A stretch of DNA of 64,000 nt from Burkholderia sp. 9120 (GTDB lineage: Bacteria > Pseudomonadota > Gammaproteobacteria > Burkholderiales > Burkholderiaceae), in NCBI RefSeq assembly GCF_000745015.1, contig NZ_JQNA01000002.1:5952001-6016000 (forward strand), in the 5' to 3' direction. The notes under the pieces were generated by a model. That model saw only the letters and a list, made by a program, of their open reading frames with translations. It ran no database searches and was not told the DNA's origin. This document shows, one piece after another, positions 45,171-54,057 of the stretch. How positions within the stretch are numbered: the stretch's first letter is position 1; each line of letters opens with the position of its first letter. Made by a program: the position numbers and the translations under genes.

Positions 45171-46160
45171 CTACGAAACCACCGCCTCGCTGGCGCGTTC
45201 CGACACCACGGCCACGATCTCGGCCACCGCAGCGGGTTCGAGTGTGAGACCGATATGCCCAACGCCCGGCACGATCGTGACCGGCACCACCCGCCCCGCG
45301 TCGGCGAAGTCACCGGCAAAGGCTTCGGCATGGAACGCTTCGTCGTTAGCGCCGACCAGCACTTCGAGCGGTCGCCGCGTCGCGCGAATATTGGCGCGGT
45401 AGTGATCGTGCGGGCGGAAATTCTGCATCAGGTTGTACGAGTACTGCGGCGTGAGTTTCGCCGCCGCCTCCGGCGTCAACGCGAAGGCCACGGTGTGCAG
45501 ATGATTGAACACCGTGATACGCAGCTTGTTGAGCAGAACCAGCACGATAGTCCGCGGCAGCCCCACATTCAGCCAGCCGCCGCCGCCGGGCACCGTGCTC
45601 GGCGCATTATGGTGAAGCAACGGCGCAAGCAGCACATAGCGCTCGAAGGCCAGTTGCCGTGCATCGCCCGCATAACGCAGTACGAACCCGCCGCCCGCCG
45701 AGAAACCGGCCAGCGTACGCGGCCCACGCGGCTGCACTTCGTCGAGAAAATCGCTGAGGTCGTCTTCGAGCTGGCCGATATACGCAATCGTGCCTTTCCT
45801 GCCCGATTCGCCATGGCCGCGTACATCGGGCACATAAACGTCGTAAGCGGCCGCGGCGAGCGCCTTGGCCAGCGTATGCAGGCTCACGCCACTCGCCGAC
45901 GAGCCGTGAATCAGCACCACGCTGCCGCGCACCTGCGCGACGCGGCTGGCATAAAGCCGATAGGCGAGCGCGGTGTTATCACGTGCGGTGAAACGGTCTA
46001 GAGGGGGTAAATCAGAGGTATCGATCGACTTGAAAGGCGCGTTGATCGAATCGAGCGGCGGCGGCGGTTTGGGACCGCCCTTCACAAGCGCCCACGCCAC
46101 AAAGGCGAGGCCCACCAGGAATACGACAACCGGCATAACCGTATGCAGTTCGGTACTCAT
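45171..46160 (-). CDS. Membrane-anchored alpha/beta hydrolase
   Basis: A 329-residue alpha/beta-hydrolase-fold enzyme with an N-terminal transmembrane helix (VMPVVVFLVGLAFVAWALV, residues 8-26) that anchors it. The oxyanion loop LIHGSSASG, the nucleophile Ser in AGFSAGGGFVLRYAG, the acidic residue in VLVGANDEAFHA and the His in VPGVGHIGL complete the triad. It resembles lysophospholipase/serine-aminopeptidase-like hydrolases, so an ester or lipid substrate is plausible. It converges on the rubredoxin group and is followed by an unrelated Rieske gene on the same strand. Confidence 0.88.
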   Translation of the reverse strand: MSTELHTVMPVVVFLVGLAFVAWALVKGGPKPPPPLDSINAPFKSIDTSDLPPLDRFTARDNTALAYRLYASRVAQVRGSVVLIHGSSASGVSLHTLAKALAAAAYDVYVPDVRGHGESGRKGTIAYIGQLEDDLSDFLDEVQPRGPRTLAGFSAGGGFVLRYAGDARQLAFERYVLLAPLLHHNAPSTVPGGGGWLNVGLPRTIVLVLLNKLRITVFNHLHTVAFALTPEAAAKLTPQYSYNLMQNFRPHDHYRANIRATRRPLEVLVGANDEAFHAEAFAGDFADAGRVVPVTIVPGVGHIGLTLEPAAVAEIVAVVSERASEAVVS

Positions 46161-46319
46161 CGAATGAGCCTCTCAGGCGATTATTTATGTTTATAGCTTT
46201 CCCGATCGATGAACCCGCGCCCCGCGCATGTGTGTTGTGCCCCGCCGCCGCCCGGCTCGCCGCTCATCGTCGCGGATGATTGTACGGTTCCAGGCGGCGC
46301 GAAAAAACTCAAATATCTG

Positions 46320-47564
46320 TTATTCGGTCGCAGCCCGGTCCGGCCGGTCGTGACGCGAATCCCAGAAGCGAATCACCGATGTGTCGCCCGTGCCGGCGCC
46401 CACCACCTGATCCGGCGCACCGCTTTCGCGCAGCAACGCGCGCAGTTCGTTGATCACCGGAAACACCTCGTGATTCCAGTCCGAGCCCTGCGAATCGTGT
46501 GCGCGCTGTTCGGCTTCGACGATCTCGCGGTCTTCCTTGAAGATGCGTTCGGTGAACCACACGAGCAGCGGCCACGCCAGATTCAGCACGCCGGGAATAC
46601 CCGGTTTGCGAATCGACAGCAGGCCGAACGTGCGGTTGGTGCGCTGCTCGCGATCGAGCGGCACATAGATGATCCACAGGTCCATGACCAGCGTGTTCTC
46701 CGACGTGCGGATCTGCAGCGTCTGATACGGATACTGCGTGCGGATCGTCATCACGTCTTTGTCGTTGTCGCCGCCGGTCTTGCGGCTCTGGCCGAACACG
46801 ATCGCTTCGCCGATCGGCTGCTGGCCGGCCATACGCGCGAACGTGTAATCGACCTCGACCCAGCCGTCGCCGCGCCGACGGCCCAGCGAGCGTGCCCGCA
46901 TCTGACCCATCTGCCGGCGGTGCAGGAACTGATGGTTCATGTCCATCAGGTTCTCGTGCATGAACGAGTAATGGCAATTCACCGGACGGCCGAAACGGCG
47001 CGTCTTGTACTTCGGGTCCGAGACCGAGCCGAGCGGCGGCAACGCGCGTTCGTCGGCCAGCGCGGGATCGCCCGGAAACACGAAGATCAGGCCTTCCACT
47101 TCGCGGCACGGATAAGCGCGCACGCCATTGGGCAGACGATCCTTGCCGAGATACGGCACGTCGATGCACTTGCCCGAGCAGTCGTAGGTCCAACCGTGGT
47201 AACCGCAGCGAATCGATTCGCCCTCCACCACGCCCTGATGCAACGGCACCTGCCGATGCGCACAGCGGTCTTCGAGCGCGAACGCCTTGCCGCTCTCCGT
47301 GCGAGCCAGCACGATCGGCTCGCCCGCGAACGTCACGCCATGCGTCTTGCCGCGCTTCACTTCATGCGACCACGCGAGCGGATACCAATAGTCAGGGTGA
47401 ATACCGACGCGGCGCAGATCGCGCACCGGCGCGTTAGTCGCGGCCTGGTCCGGCGTATGCGCGTCAGCGGACGCATGAGCGCTTTTCGACGATGCGTCAT
47501 GAGCCGGCGGCGCATCGATAGTTGCTTCGACGGTGTCTTGTTCGAACGGGGGAACAGCATGCAT
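46320..47564 (-). CDS. Rieske non-haem iron oxygenase, alpha subunit
   Basis: A 414-residue oxygenase component. The Rieske [2Fe-2S] site is Cys101/His103 (CAHRQVPLHQG) and Cys120/His123 (CGYHGW). The mononuclear iron site is in the helix ENLMDMNHQFLH (Asp208, His211, His215 region). It is close to the vanillate demethylase/dicamba-type group, which has single alpha subunits. An N-terminal extension of about 48 polar residues is unusual. A reductase and ferredoxin are not adjacent, so it must use electron donors from elsewhere. A GGAGG site precedes the ATG at 47564. Substrate unknown. Confidence 0.9.
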   Translation of the reverse strand: MHAVPPFEQDTVEATIDAPPAHDASSKSAHASADAHTPDQAATNAPVRDLRRVGIHPDYWYPLAWSHEVKRGKTHGVTFAGEPIVLARTESGKAFALEDRCAHRQVPLHQGVVEGESIRCGYHGWTYDCSGKCIDVPYLGKDRLPNGVRAYPCREVEGLIFVFPGDPALADERALPPLGSVSDPKYKTRRFGRPVNCHYSFMHENLMDMNHQFLHRRQMGQMRARSLGRRRGDGWVEVDYTFARMAGQQPIGEAIVFGQSRKTGGDNDKDVMTIRTQYPYQTLQIRTSENTLVMDLWIIYVPLDREQRTNRTFGLLSIRKPGIPGVLNLAWPLLVWFTERIFKEDREIVEAEQRAHDSQGSDWNHEVFPVINELRALLRESGAPDQVVGAGTGDTSVIRFWDSRHDRPDRAATE

Positions 47565-47738
47565 AGGTGGGGCCTCCGTGCACGAGCGGATAGAAGGTAG
47601 CCGCCTGATTACCAGCGCGGCATCGCCCGTCAGTCTACTCGAAGCGGGCCCCGCCTGGGGTCCCCGGACGCACCCTGGGCCGGCCCGGCGGGCCGTCCAG
47701 CGATGCGAGCGCGGCTTGGCACGCCAAAAAAACCGCCG

Positions 47739-49190
47739 CTAGCTTTCGTCGTGCGCGACCAGCCCGGAGCGCCGTTGCACGCCCCACGAGCGTCCGCCGC
47801 GCAGAAAATGCAGCCAGCCGAGCGCTGCGCCCACGTGCCGCACCAACTGGAACGTGAAGGGCTCGGCCACGGCCGCCAGCATCGCCATGCCCAGACTGGA
47901 GCCGCTGCGCTCGCCCGTCCAGCGGCGGTAGAGATGAATGCTCCACAGATAGAACGCGAGGTCGATCGCCGTCTTGATGCCGATCACGCTAAAGATCGAG
48001 ATGACGATCGCGCCATGCCCGCCGAATAGAAACGCGAGCAGCAAGCCGAACGCGGTCAGCCCGTAGATCGGCTGCATCGTGTCGATCGCCTTGACCGGCA
48101 GCATCAGCATGCCCAGCGTGCCGTAGCGCGGATTGCCGGTCATGTCGCGGTTCCAGTACTGGGTTTGCAGGAAGCCCGCGAACCAGCGGCGGCGTTGCCG
48201 CAGAAAACTGCCGAGGTTGTCCGGCGCGTCGGTGCGCGCATGCGCTTCGCCGACCACCCGCACGTCCCAGCCGAGGCCGTGATCGACCGAATAGCGGCGC
48301 AGCCGGTGAATCAGTTCGTAGTCTTCGACCAGACATGCCGGGTCGAAGCCGCCCACATCGACCAGCGCGTCGCGTCTGAACGAGGCGAACGCCCCCGAGA
48401 TCAGCAGCAGACTATCGGCGCGCATCCACGCAAAACGGGCGATGAAGTTGCGCATGTACTCGTAGGTCTGGAACCACTGGAAGATGCGGCCCGACACCGT
48501 CTTGCCGCAGACCGGCACCAGAATGCCGGCGGCGGCGACCAGCTTCGGCTCGTTCGCGAACGCGGCGCGCATGGCGTAAGTGGCGTCGTCGTCGAGCAGC
48601 GTGTCGGCGTCGACGGTCATTACCGTTTCCGTGGTCATCAGCGTGATCGCGGCGTTTAGCGCGCGCGCCTTGCCGCCGTGCGGCACACGCAGCCAGAAGA
48701 GATTCGGATACAGCGCGCTCGGTGCGCTCAGCACACCGTCGTCGGCGGCGGTCAGGCCGAAGCGTTCGATCAGCAGCTCGCGCGTGTGATCGGTGGAGCC
48801 GTCGTCGGCAATCACGATCTGCGCCGGACCGTGCGTCTGCCGCAGCAACGCGGCCAGCGTCACCGGCAGCACGCTCGCCTCGTTATGCGACGCGACGATC
48901 ACGCCCATGACCGGCAGGTTGCGCTGGTCGTAGTCGGGTTCGAGCGGCGCCGTGCGGCGCATCAGCGGCAACGACTTCCACGTGACGAACGCCAGCAGCA
49001 ACGTGTCGTACAGCACGTAGGCGATGCCGGTCGACCACGCCAATGCGCCTTTCAGAAAGAAGGCGCGCGCGAACAGCAGCACCCACAGGGCGAGCACGCT
49101 GAAATGAATCAGCGAGCTCAGCGGCGTCGTGCGACGCGGCAGGATGCGTGGCGACGCAAGGGCAAGCGCCTGTTCCAGGGTTTTCTTCAA
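47739..49190 (-). CDS. Membrane glycosyltransferase, family 2
   Basis: A 483-residue inner-membrane glycosyltransferase of the cellulose-synthase/hyaluronan-synthase type. It has two N-terminal helices (about residues 25-65), a cytoplasmic catalytic domain with IADDGSTDH, the metal-binding VDADT, the catalytic LVEDYEL and the processive QRRRWFAG signature, and C-terminal helices after about residue 365. It would add sugars from nucleotide donors to a membrane acceptor. The start must be TTG at 49190, because the frame extends upstream without another start codon. It follows cytochrome b561 by 57 bases. Confidence 0.9.
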   Translation of the reverse strand: MKKTLEQALALASPRILPRRTTPLSSLIHFSVLALWVLLFARAFFLKGALAWSTGIAYVLYDTLLLAFVTWKSLPLMRRTAPLEPDYDQRNLPVMGVIVASHNEASVLPVTLAALLRQTHGPAQIVIADDGSTDHTRELLIERFGLTAADDGVLSAPSALYPNLFWLRVPHGGKARALNAAITLMTTETVMTVDADTLLDDDATYAMRAAFANEPKLVAAAGILVPVCGKTVSGRIFQWFQTYEYMRNFIARFAWMRADSLLLISGAFASFRRDALVDVGGFDPACLVEDYELIHRLRRYSVDHGLGWDVRVVGEAHARTDAPDNLGSFLRQRRRWFAGFLQTQYWNRDMTGNPRYGTLGMLMLPVKAIDTMQPIYGLTAFGLLLAFLFGGHGAIVISIFSVIGIKTAIDLAFYLWSIHLYRRWTGERSGSSLGMAMLAAVAEPFTFQLVRHVGAALGWLHFLRGGRSWGVQRRSGLVAHDES

Positions 49191-49247
49191 AATGACGACG
49201 AATTCTTCGAGGCTGCGGTTAAAGGACTCAACGAAGCGCGATAGGGC

Positions 49248-49841
49248 TCACGGCACCATGCGCTTCAGCACCGACTTGCGATCGATCCACTGATGCTTCA
49301 GCGCACCGCCAATGTGCATGGCCAGCAGCGCATAGAGCGCGTAGCCGAGCCACGTATGCAACGCGCCGAACCGATCGTGCAAGCTCTCCTTGAGCGTCGG
49401 ATCGAGGTTCATCACATAGCCGATACGCGGCCACGGAAACAGGTTGAACAGCCGCATGGGATGCGTGGCCGCGTCTTTCCACGCGGAATCGTGCAACCAG
49501 CCAGACAGCGGCAACGCGATCATCAGTAGATACAACAGGAAATGCGCGACATGGGCGGCAATTTTTTCCCACGACGGAAACTCGCGCGGCAACGGCGGCG
49601 GCTTGTGCGACACGCGCCACAAGATACGCATGAGCGCGAGACCCAGCACCGTGATACCGATCGACTTGTGCGTATCGACGACCGGACGCACCCAGTCGTC
49701 GGGCAGCGAATCGGCGCTCAGACCGAGCACCACGTTGCCGATCATCAGCAGCGCGATCAGCCAGTGCAGCGTCATCGCGGTGCGCGTGTAGCGGGCCGTT
49801 GCATCGTTCGAGTCAGACAGAGAATTGGCTTGGGTGTTCAT
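49248..49841 (-). CDS. Cytochrome b561
   Basis: A 197-residue four-helix inner-membrane dihaem cytochrome. The His ligands lie in MTLHWLIALLMIGN, DTHKSIGITVLGLALM, IAAHVAHFLLYLLMIALPL and LHTWLGYALYALLAMHIGGAL, consistent with four transmembrane segments and haem binding. It transfers electrons between the quinone pool or superoxide and the respiratory chain. It has no signal peptide. It lies 57 bases upstream of the glycosyltransferase gene; cotranscription is possible. Confidence 0.92.
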   Translation of the reverse strand: MNTQANSLSDSNDATARYTRTAMTLHWLIALLMIGNVVLGLSADSLPDDWVRPVVDTHKSIGITVLGLALMRILWRVSHKPPPLPREFPSWEKIAAHVAHFLLYLLMIALPLSGWLHDSAWKDAATHPMRLFNLFPWPRIGYVMNLDPTLKESLHDRFGALHTWLGYALYALLAMHIGGALKHQWIDRKSVLKRMVP

Positions 49842-50242
49842 CGTTGTGTTCCATTCGCGAGCGCAGTGCCGCGAAAGCTGTTTGAAATGCCGGCGATGCC
49901 GAAGCGATCAGGCGCCCGACTCAATTAACAAAACGCCTAAGTGTGGCCTTTTATTCCGCCACGCGCGTAAAGGTGTGTTTCAGATTATTTCGATGCGGCG
50001 TGACGGGGGCGAGACCGATGCGGTCAGCGCCGTGTGATCAGCGCGGTCGATTCGGTCCGCTTGTCGAAAAGGGGGCGATGTCGCACGCACGGAGTCGTCG
50101 GCCGCCATGATCCGCGGCGGCAAATGTCAGATTGTGCCTTTACTGCGTCGCGCGTGCCTGGCGCGGCGAGACCCGTAGGCGGCGCGCCGGGCGACGCGCA
50201 TTCAGCGGGGCGACCTGCCGTGGGCAGATCGCCGGTCGTTGC
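49842..50242. other. Intergenic stretch, 401 bases
   Basis: Between the cytochrome b561 start and the Cfa-like gene stop. Several short frames exist but have poor composition and no ribosome-binding site. I see no gene, repeat or strong hairpin. Confidence 0.5.
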
Positions 50243-51352
50243 TCAAGGCTTCACGAACCGATAATGCCCGACGCCCCACTCATTGCCGTTCGCGTAACCG
50301 AACAACTCCGCGACGGCCATATAGAACATGCGCCAGCGCTGCAACCACACGGCCGCGTCGCGCGCGCCGTAAGTGTCGACGAGCATCGGCATGACGCGCT
50401 CACGTGCGGCGTCGAGCGCGGCCAGCCAATGATTCGCCGTGCGCTCGTAGTGCGTGCCGCTGACCCACCATTGCCGCTCCATCCGCAGATGGTCCTGGAA
50501 GTTCAGCAGCAGCGCTTCGGACGGCATCGTGCCGCCGGTGAAGAAGTACTTCGACATCCAGTCGCTGCCGTCCTGCACCTGGAAGTGATACGCAAGCGTG
50601 CGATGCACGAAGATATGCACGAACAGTTTCGCTTCGGCATCGTCGCGCAGCCAGCGCGCGATTTTCGCGAGCAGCAGGCCGTAGTTCTTCATATGCTCGA
50701 ACATCTCGATCGACACCACGCGGTCGAAGCCCTCGCCCAGTTGCGCCTGATCGAATTCGAAATCGACGACATTGCCCGTGACCACGGTGAGGTTCTGCAA
50801 ACCCCTTTCCGCGGCGCGCGCTTCGATGAAAGCGCGTTGTCCGTGCGAGTTCGACAGCGCGACGATTTGCGCGTGCGGATAGCGCGCCGCCAGCCACAAC
50901 GACAACGAACCCCACCCGCAGCCGAGGTCGAGAATCCGCTGACCGTCGGCGAGTTCCGCGCGTTCGGCATAGCGTTCGAGCATGGCGGCTTCGGCTTGCG
51001 CGAGCGTCTCGGTGCCGGTCGGATACAGGCAGCACGAATACTTCAGATGCGGTCCGAGATGCGCGTGGAAGAACGACGCGGGCACCTCGTAATGCTGCGT
51101 ATTGGCGGCTTGCGTTTCGATAGCGATCGGACTCGCGCGCAATTCGTCGAGCAGACGGTTGAGCCGCTGCGCACGCACCTCGCCGTTGTCGAGCGCTTCA
51201 TCGCGCAGACGCTGCCGCATCAATTGGCGCATGCCGAAGCGGATCAGGCCGTCAGGCAGCCAGCCGCGCTCGCAACTGCGGATCAGCCAATCGTCGCCGG
51301 GTTCGGCAGGGGCGGACGGCGGGATGGTGTGGTCGGTGGTGGAAAGGCTCAT
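50243..51352 (-). CDS. Cyclopropane-fatty-acid-synthase-family methyltransferase
   Basis: A 369-residue SAM-dependent methyltransferase. The SAM motif ILDLGCGWGSLSLW is intact, followed by the acidic-loop region IVALSNSHGQ and the EMFEHMKNYGLLL motif typical of Cfa/mycolic-acid cyclopropane synthases; the C-terminal ends in RWRMFYMAVAELFGY. It would methylate unsaturated acyl chains of membrane phospholipids. The N-terminus is longer and more polar than E. coli Cfa. An ATG at 51352 with a GGAG site is chosen. It is the last of three minus-strand genes with DUF1295 and lipocalin. Confidence 0.88.
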   Translation of the reverse strand: MSLSTTDHTIPPSAPAEPGDDWLIRSCERGWLPDGLIRFGMRQLMRQRLRDEALDNGEVRAQRLNRLLDELRASPIAIETQAANTQHYEVPASFFHAHLGPHLKYSCCLYPTGTETLAQAEAAMLERYAERAELADGQRILDLGCGWGSLSLWLAARYPHAQIVALSNSHGQRAFIEARAAERGLQNLTVVTGNVVDFEFDQAQLGEGFDRVVSIEMFEHMKNYGLLLAKIARWLRDDAEAKLFVHIFVHRTLAYHFQVQDGSDWMSKYFFTGGTMPSEALLLNFQDHLRMERQWWVSGTHYERTANHWLAALDAARERVMPMLVDTYGARDAAVWLQRWRMFYMAVAELFGYANGNEWGVGHYRFVKP

Positions 51353-51413
51353 GAGGCTAACTCCCATCATTCATGTATTTGTCGGGACGCGCACTTGCGC
51401 TTCGGTCGATATT

Positions 51414-52190
51414 TCAATGCCGCGGCGGCCACGGAATCAGCGCGCTGGTGGTACGCATGTACTCGGCATAACCCGGACGCCGTTTCGCCATGCTTTCTTC
51501 GAGCAACGGAATGCCGGACAGCTTGAGCAACAAAAACGCCATCAGCACCGGCGGCAGCAACGTGAACCAGGCCCACGGCGTCCCCACCGACAGCGCGATA
51601 TACGCCAGCCAATGCACGCATTCGAAGAAGTAATTCGGATGCCGCGAATAGCGCCATAACCCGGCACGGCACACGGCGTCGCGATTGGCCGGATCGGCCT
51701 TGAAGCGTTTCAGTTGGCGGTCGGCCAGGGCCTCACCGATCACCGAGGCGATCCACAGCGCCACAGCCAGCAACATCCAGCCGGTGGCCGGCGCTTGGGT
51801 CCGGTACGACGGCACCAGAAACGCGATCGACAGCAACATCGACACCACCACCTGCAACTGGAAGAACCAGAACATCTTGCTCGCGGCCTCATCGCCCCAT
51901 TCCTCGCGAAAGCGGTGATAGCGCGCGTCTTCGGGCTGACCAAAATTGCGCCGCCACAGATGCGTGCCGAGCCGCACGCCCCACACCAGCCCTCCCAGCG
52001 CGGTGAGCGCACGCGTGAGCGGATCGCCATTGCCGAGCACGGCGTAAAGCACCGCGACGAGACCGAGCGAATACGCCCAGATCGGATCGATCATGCCAGC
52101 GTTGTCGGTCTTCAACTGCCACGCCCAGGCGGCGCTGAAGATCGCGACGAGGCCGATCAAGGCAATCACGGCGGCGGCAAGTGGCGGCAT
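51414..52190 (-). CDS. DUF1295 membrane protein (steroid-5-alpha-reductase-like)
   Basis: A 258-residue multispanning membrane protein of the DUF1295 family, related to steroid 5-alpha-reductases and isoprenylcysteine methyltransferases. Seven or so hydrophobic segments are seen; the conserved C-terminal signature is SRHPNYFFECVHWLAYIAL, followed by IPLLEESMAKRRPGYAEY. It could reduce or methylate lipids. In related genomes it lies with cfa and a lipocalin, as here: Cfa-like gene 61 bases downstream and lipocalin 114 bases upstream, all on the minus strand. Confidence 0.88.
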   Translation of the reverse strand: MPPLAAAVIALIGLVAIFSAAWAWQLKTDNAGMIDPIWAYSLGLVAVLYAVLGNGDPLTRALTALGGLVWGVRLGTHLWRRNFGQPEDARYHRFREEWGDEAASKMFWFFQLQVVVSMLLSIAFLVPSYRTQAPATGWMLLAVALWIASVIGEALADRQLKRFKADPANRDAVCRAGLWRYSRHPNYFFECVHWLAYIALSVGTPWAWFTLLPPVLMAFLLLKLSGIPLLEESMAKRRPGYAEYMRTTSALIPWPPRH

Positions 52191-52304
52191 AAGGCGCTCA
52201 TTCAGTAACGATGCGGGTTATACGCGGTGAAAACAGGATCGGATGCGGCAAGCGCGACGCAGGCGACCCACGTGAAGCGCTGACGCACGAACGCGCCCGA
52301 CGCC

Positions 52305-52904
52305 CTAGTTTTTATCGCCCGGCGAAGCAAAGCCCGCCTTGCCCAACTGATCCGGATGCTGCGGCACGCGCCTGAAACGCGACGTGTCGTAGCCCATCGC
52401 ATCGAGACGGGCGAGCATCGACCGGTAGGTGTCGTCGCTCATATCGGGCTCGCGCGAAAAAATCCAGCCGAGGTTTTTGCCCGGATAACCGAGGATCGTG
52501 TAGCGATAGTCGGGATCCACGTACAGCGTGAGTTGCGCGACGTGAACCGGCCAGAAGATCTGCACGCTCCACTCGCCGCCCTCCTTGCCCGGCACCGGCG
52601 TGTCCAGAAACTGATAGTGCTTTTCCGGCGAGTCGAAGCTTTTCTTGCGCGCGTAGTACGAGTCGTCGATCTTGCCGTCCGGACGCAATTGCCATTCCGC
52701 ACGGCTCGCCACCATGTCGCGTTCGGCAAAGTACGGAATATTCGCGATGATGTACCAGCGGCCCATATAGCGCGGCAAATCGACCGGCACGGTGGCGAGC
52801 GGTTCACTCGCGCGCGGGTTCGGATTGGGCGGATCGTTGGAACAGCCGGCGAGAGACAACAGCAGCACGGTCGCAACGGCGGCAGCGGAGAACAGGCGGC
52901 GCAT
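52305..52904 (-). CDS. blc: Outer-membrane lipocalin (Blc-like lipoprotein)
   Basis: A 199-residue bacterial lipocalin. The lipoprotein signal MRRLFSAAAVATVLLLSLAG ends in the lipobox LAGC, so Cys21 is lipidated. The lipocalin signatures are ARGRWYIIANIPYF-type (here GRWYIIANIPYFAERDM) and the C-terminal NLGWIFSREPDMSDD block. Blc binds lysophospholipids and fatty acids and is involved in membrane repair under stress. The ATG at 52904 is chosen; an earlier start would disturb the signal peptide. It is the first of the lipid group with DUF1295 and the Cfa-like gene. Confidence 0.9.
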   Translation of the reverse strand: MRRLFSAAAVATVLLLSLAGCSNDPPNPNPRASEPLATVPVDLPRYMGRWYIIANIPYFAERDMVASRAEWQLRPDGKIDDSYYARKKSFDSPEKHYQFLDTPVPGKEGGEWSVQIFWPVHVAQLTLYVDPDYRYTILGYPGKNLGWIFSREPDMSDDTYRSMLARLDAMGYDTSRFRRVPQHPDQLGKAGFASPGDKN

Positions 52905-53092
52905 GGCAAGGGCCTCGAACGTAGCGTCAATAAACGTATTACGTTCGACGGGGCCGGATGGATGCGCGCGCATTGGTACGTGAATCGGTTCGGCTGAATC
53001 GGCGTGGTGAGATGAACGCCCATAGCGGACTGAAAGCCACTAAATAATGCTACATTTCGCCCATTCCAGACTTCAATGCTCGAATCGACCGA

Positions 53093-53986
53093 ATGGACAA
53101 CTTCAGCGGCATCGTCGCCTTCGTGCAAACGGCGGAGGCCTCCAGTTTCGTCGCCGCGTCGCAGCGGCTGGGCGTGTCGCCGTCCGCCGTCGGCAAAAGC
53201 GTCGCGCGGCTCGAACAGCATCTCGGCGTGCGCTTGCTGCAACGAAGCACGCGTCGCGTCAGCCTGACCGACGACGGCGAACGCTTCTACGAGCGTTGCC
53301 GGCAAATCCTCGACGCGCTGAGCGAAGCCGAATCGATGATGCTGGAAGCCAACGCCGTGCCGCGCGGCCGGTTGCGCGTGAGCCTGCCGACCATCGGCTA
53401 TCGCTTTCTGCTGCCGATCCTGCCGGCGTTCGCGGAGCGCTATCCGGAGATCGATCTCGAACTGGATTTCAACGACCGCATTGTCGACGTGATCGAAGGC
53501 GGTTTCGACGCGGCGATCCGCAGCGGCAACCTGGCCGATTCGCAATTGATGGCGAAGCGCCTCGGCCCGTTCCGCTTCGTGCTGTGCGCGTCACCCGGTT
53601 ATCTGCAACGGCGCGGCGTGCCGCTCGCGCCTGCGGACCTCGCCGATCATGCATGCCTGCGGTTCCGCTTTCCGACTTCAGGCAAATTGCAGCCCTGGGC
53701 GTTTCGCGGGCAGCCGGAAGAAACGGCCGCGCGCTTTCCCACCGCGTTGACCTGCAACAACATGGAAGCGCTGCGGGCAGCCGCCGAAGTCGGTCTGGGC
53801 ATTGGCTATATGCCCGATTTTCTGGCCCGCGACGCACTCCGCGCGGGAACACTGCAAAGCGTGCTCGACGATCACCTGTCGGACCCCGGGCAATTTTCGG
53901 TGCTCTGGCCGTCGAGCCGCCAACTCTCGCCGAAGCTGCGAGCGTTCGTGGACTTCCTGTCCGAACACGTATTCAGCGACGCATAA
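53093..53986 (+). CDS. LysR-family transcriptional regulator
   Basis: A 297-residue LysR regulator. The helix-turn-helix is DNFSGIVAFVQTAEASSFVA and SPSAVGKSVARLEQHLGVRL (residues 2-60). The second half contains the effector-binding domain with CNNMEALRAAAEVGLGIGYM. It is closest to the group that carries the ALAL/QRSTRRVSLTDDGE wing, typical of the CrgA-like regulators. The following EamA transporter gene is 71 bases downstream on the same strand and may be its target. Divergent lipocalin gene lies 190 bases upstream. Confidence 0.9.
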   Translation: MDNFSGIVAFVQTAEASSFVAASQRLGVSPSAVGKSVARLEQHLGVRLLQRSTRRVSLTDDGERFYERCRQILDALSEAESMMLEANAVPRGRLRVSLPTIGYRFLLPILPAFAERYPEIDLELDFNDRIVDVIEGGFDAAIRSGNLADSQLMAKRLGPFRFVLCASPGYLQRRGVPLAPADLADHACLRFRFPTSGKLQPWAFRGQPEETAARFPTALTCNNMEALRAAAEVGLGIGYMPDFLARDALRAGTLQSVLDDHLSDPGQFSVLWPSSRQLSPKLRAFVDFLSEHVFSDA

Positions 53987-54057
53987 CGCCGTCGATCAGT
54001 TCGCGCTATCGTGTCTCGTGTCTGGCACGCCCGCTGTTCCCATCCGATTGGGCCATC

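Noticed and set aside
46209..47600. A 463-codon plus-strand frame opposite the Rieske gene
   Set aside because: Shadow frame; no domain or ribosome-binding site; the Rieske cysteines and histidines are on the minus strand.
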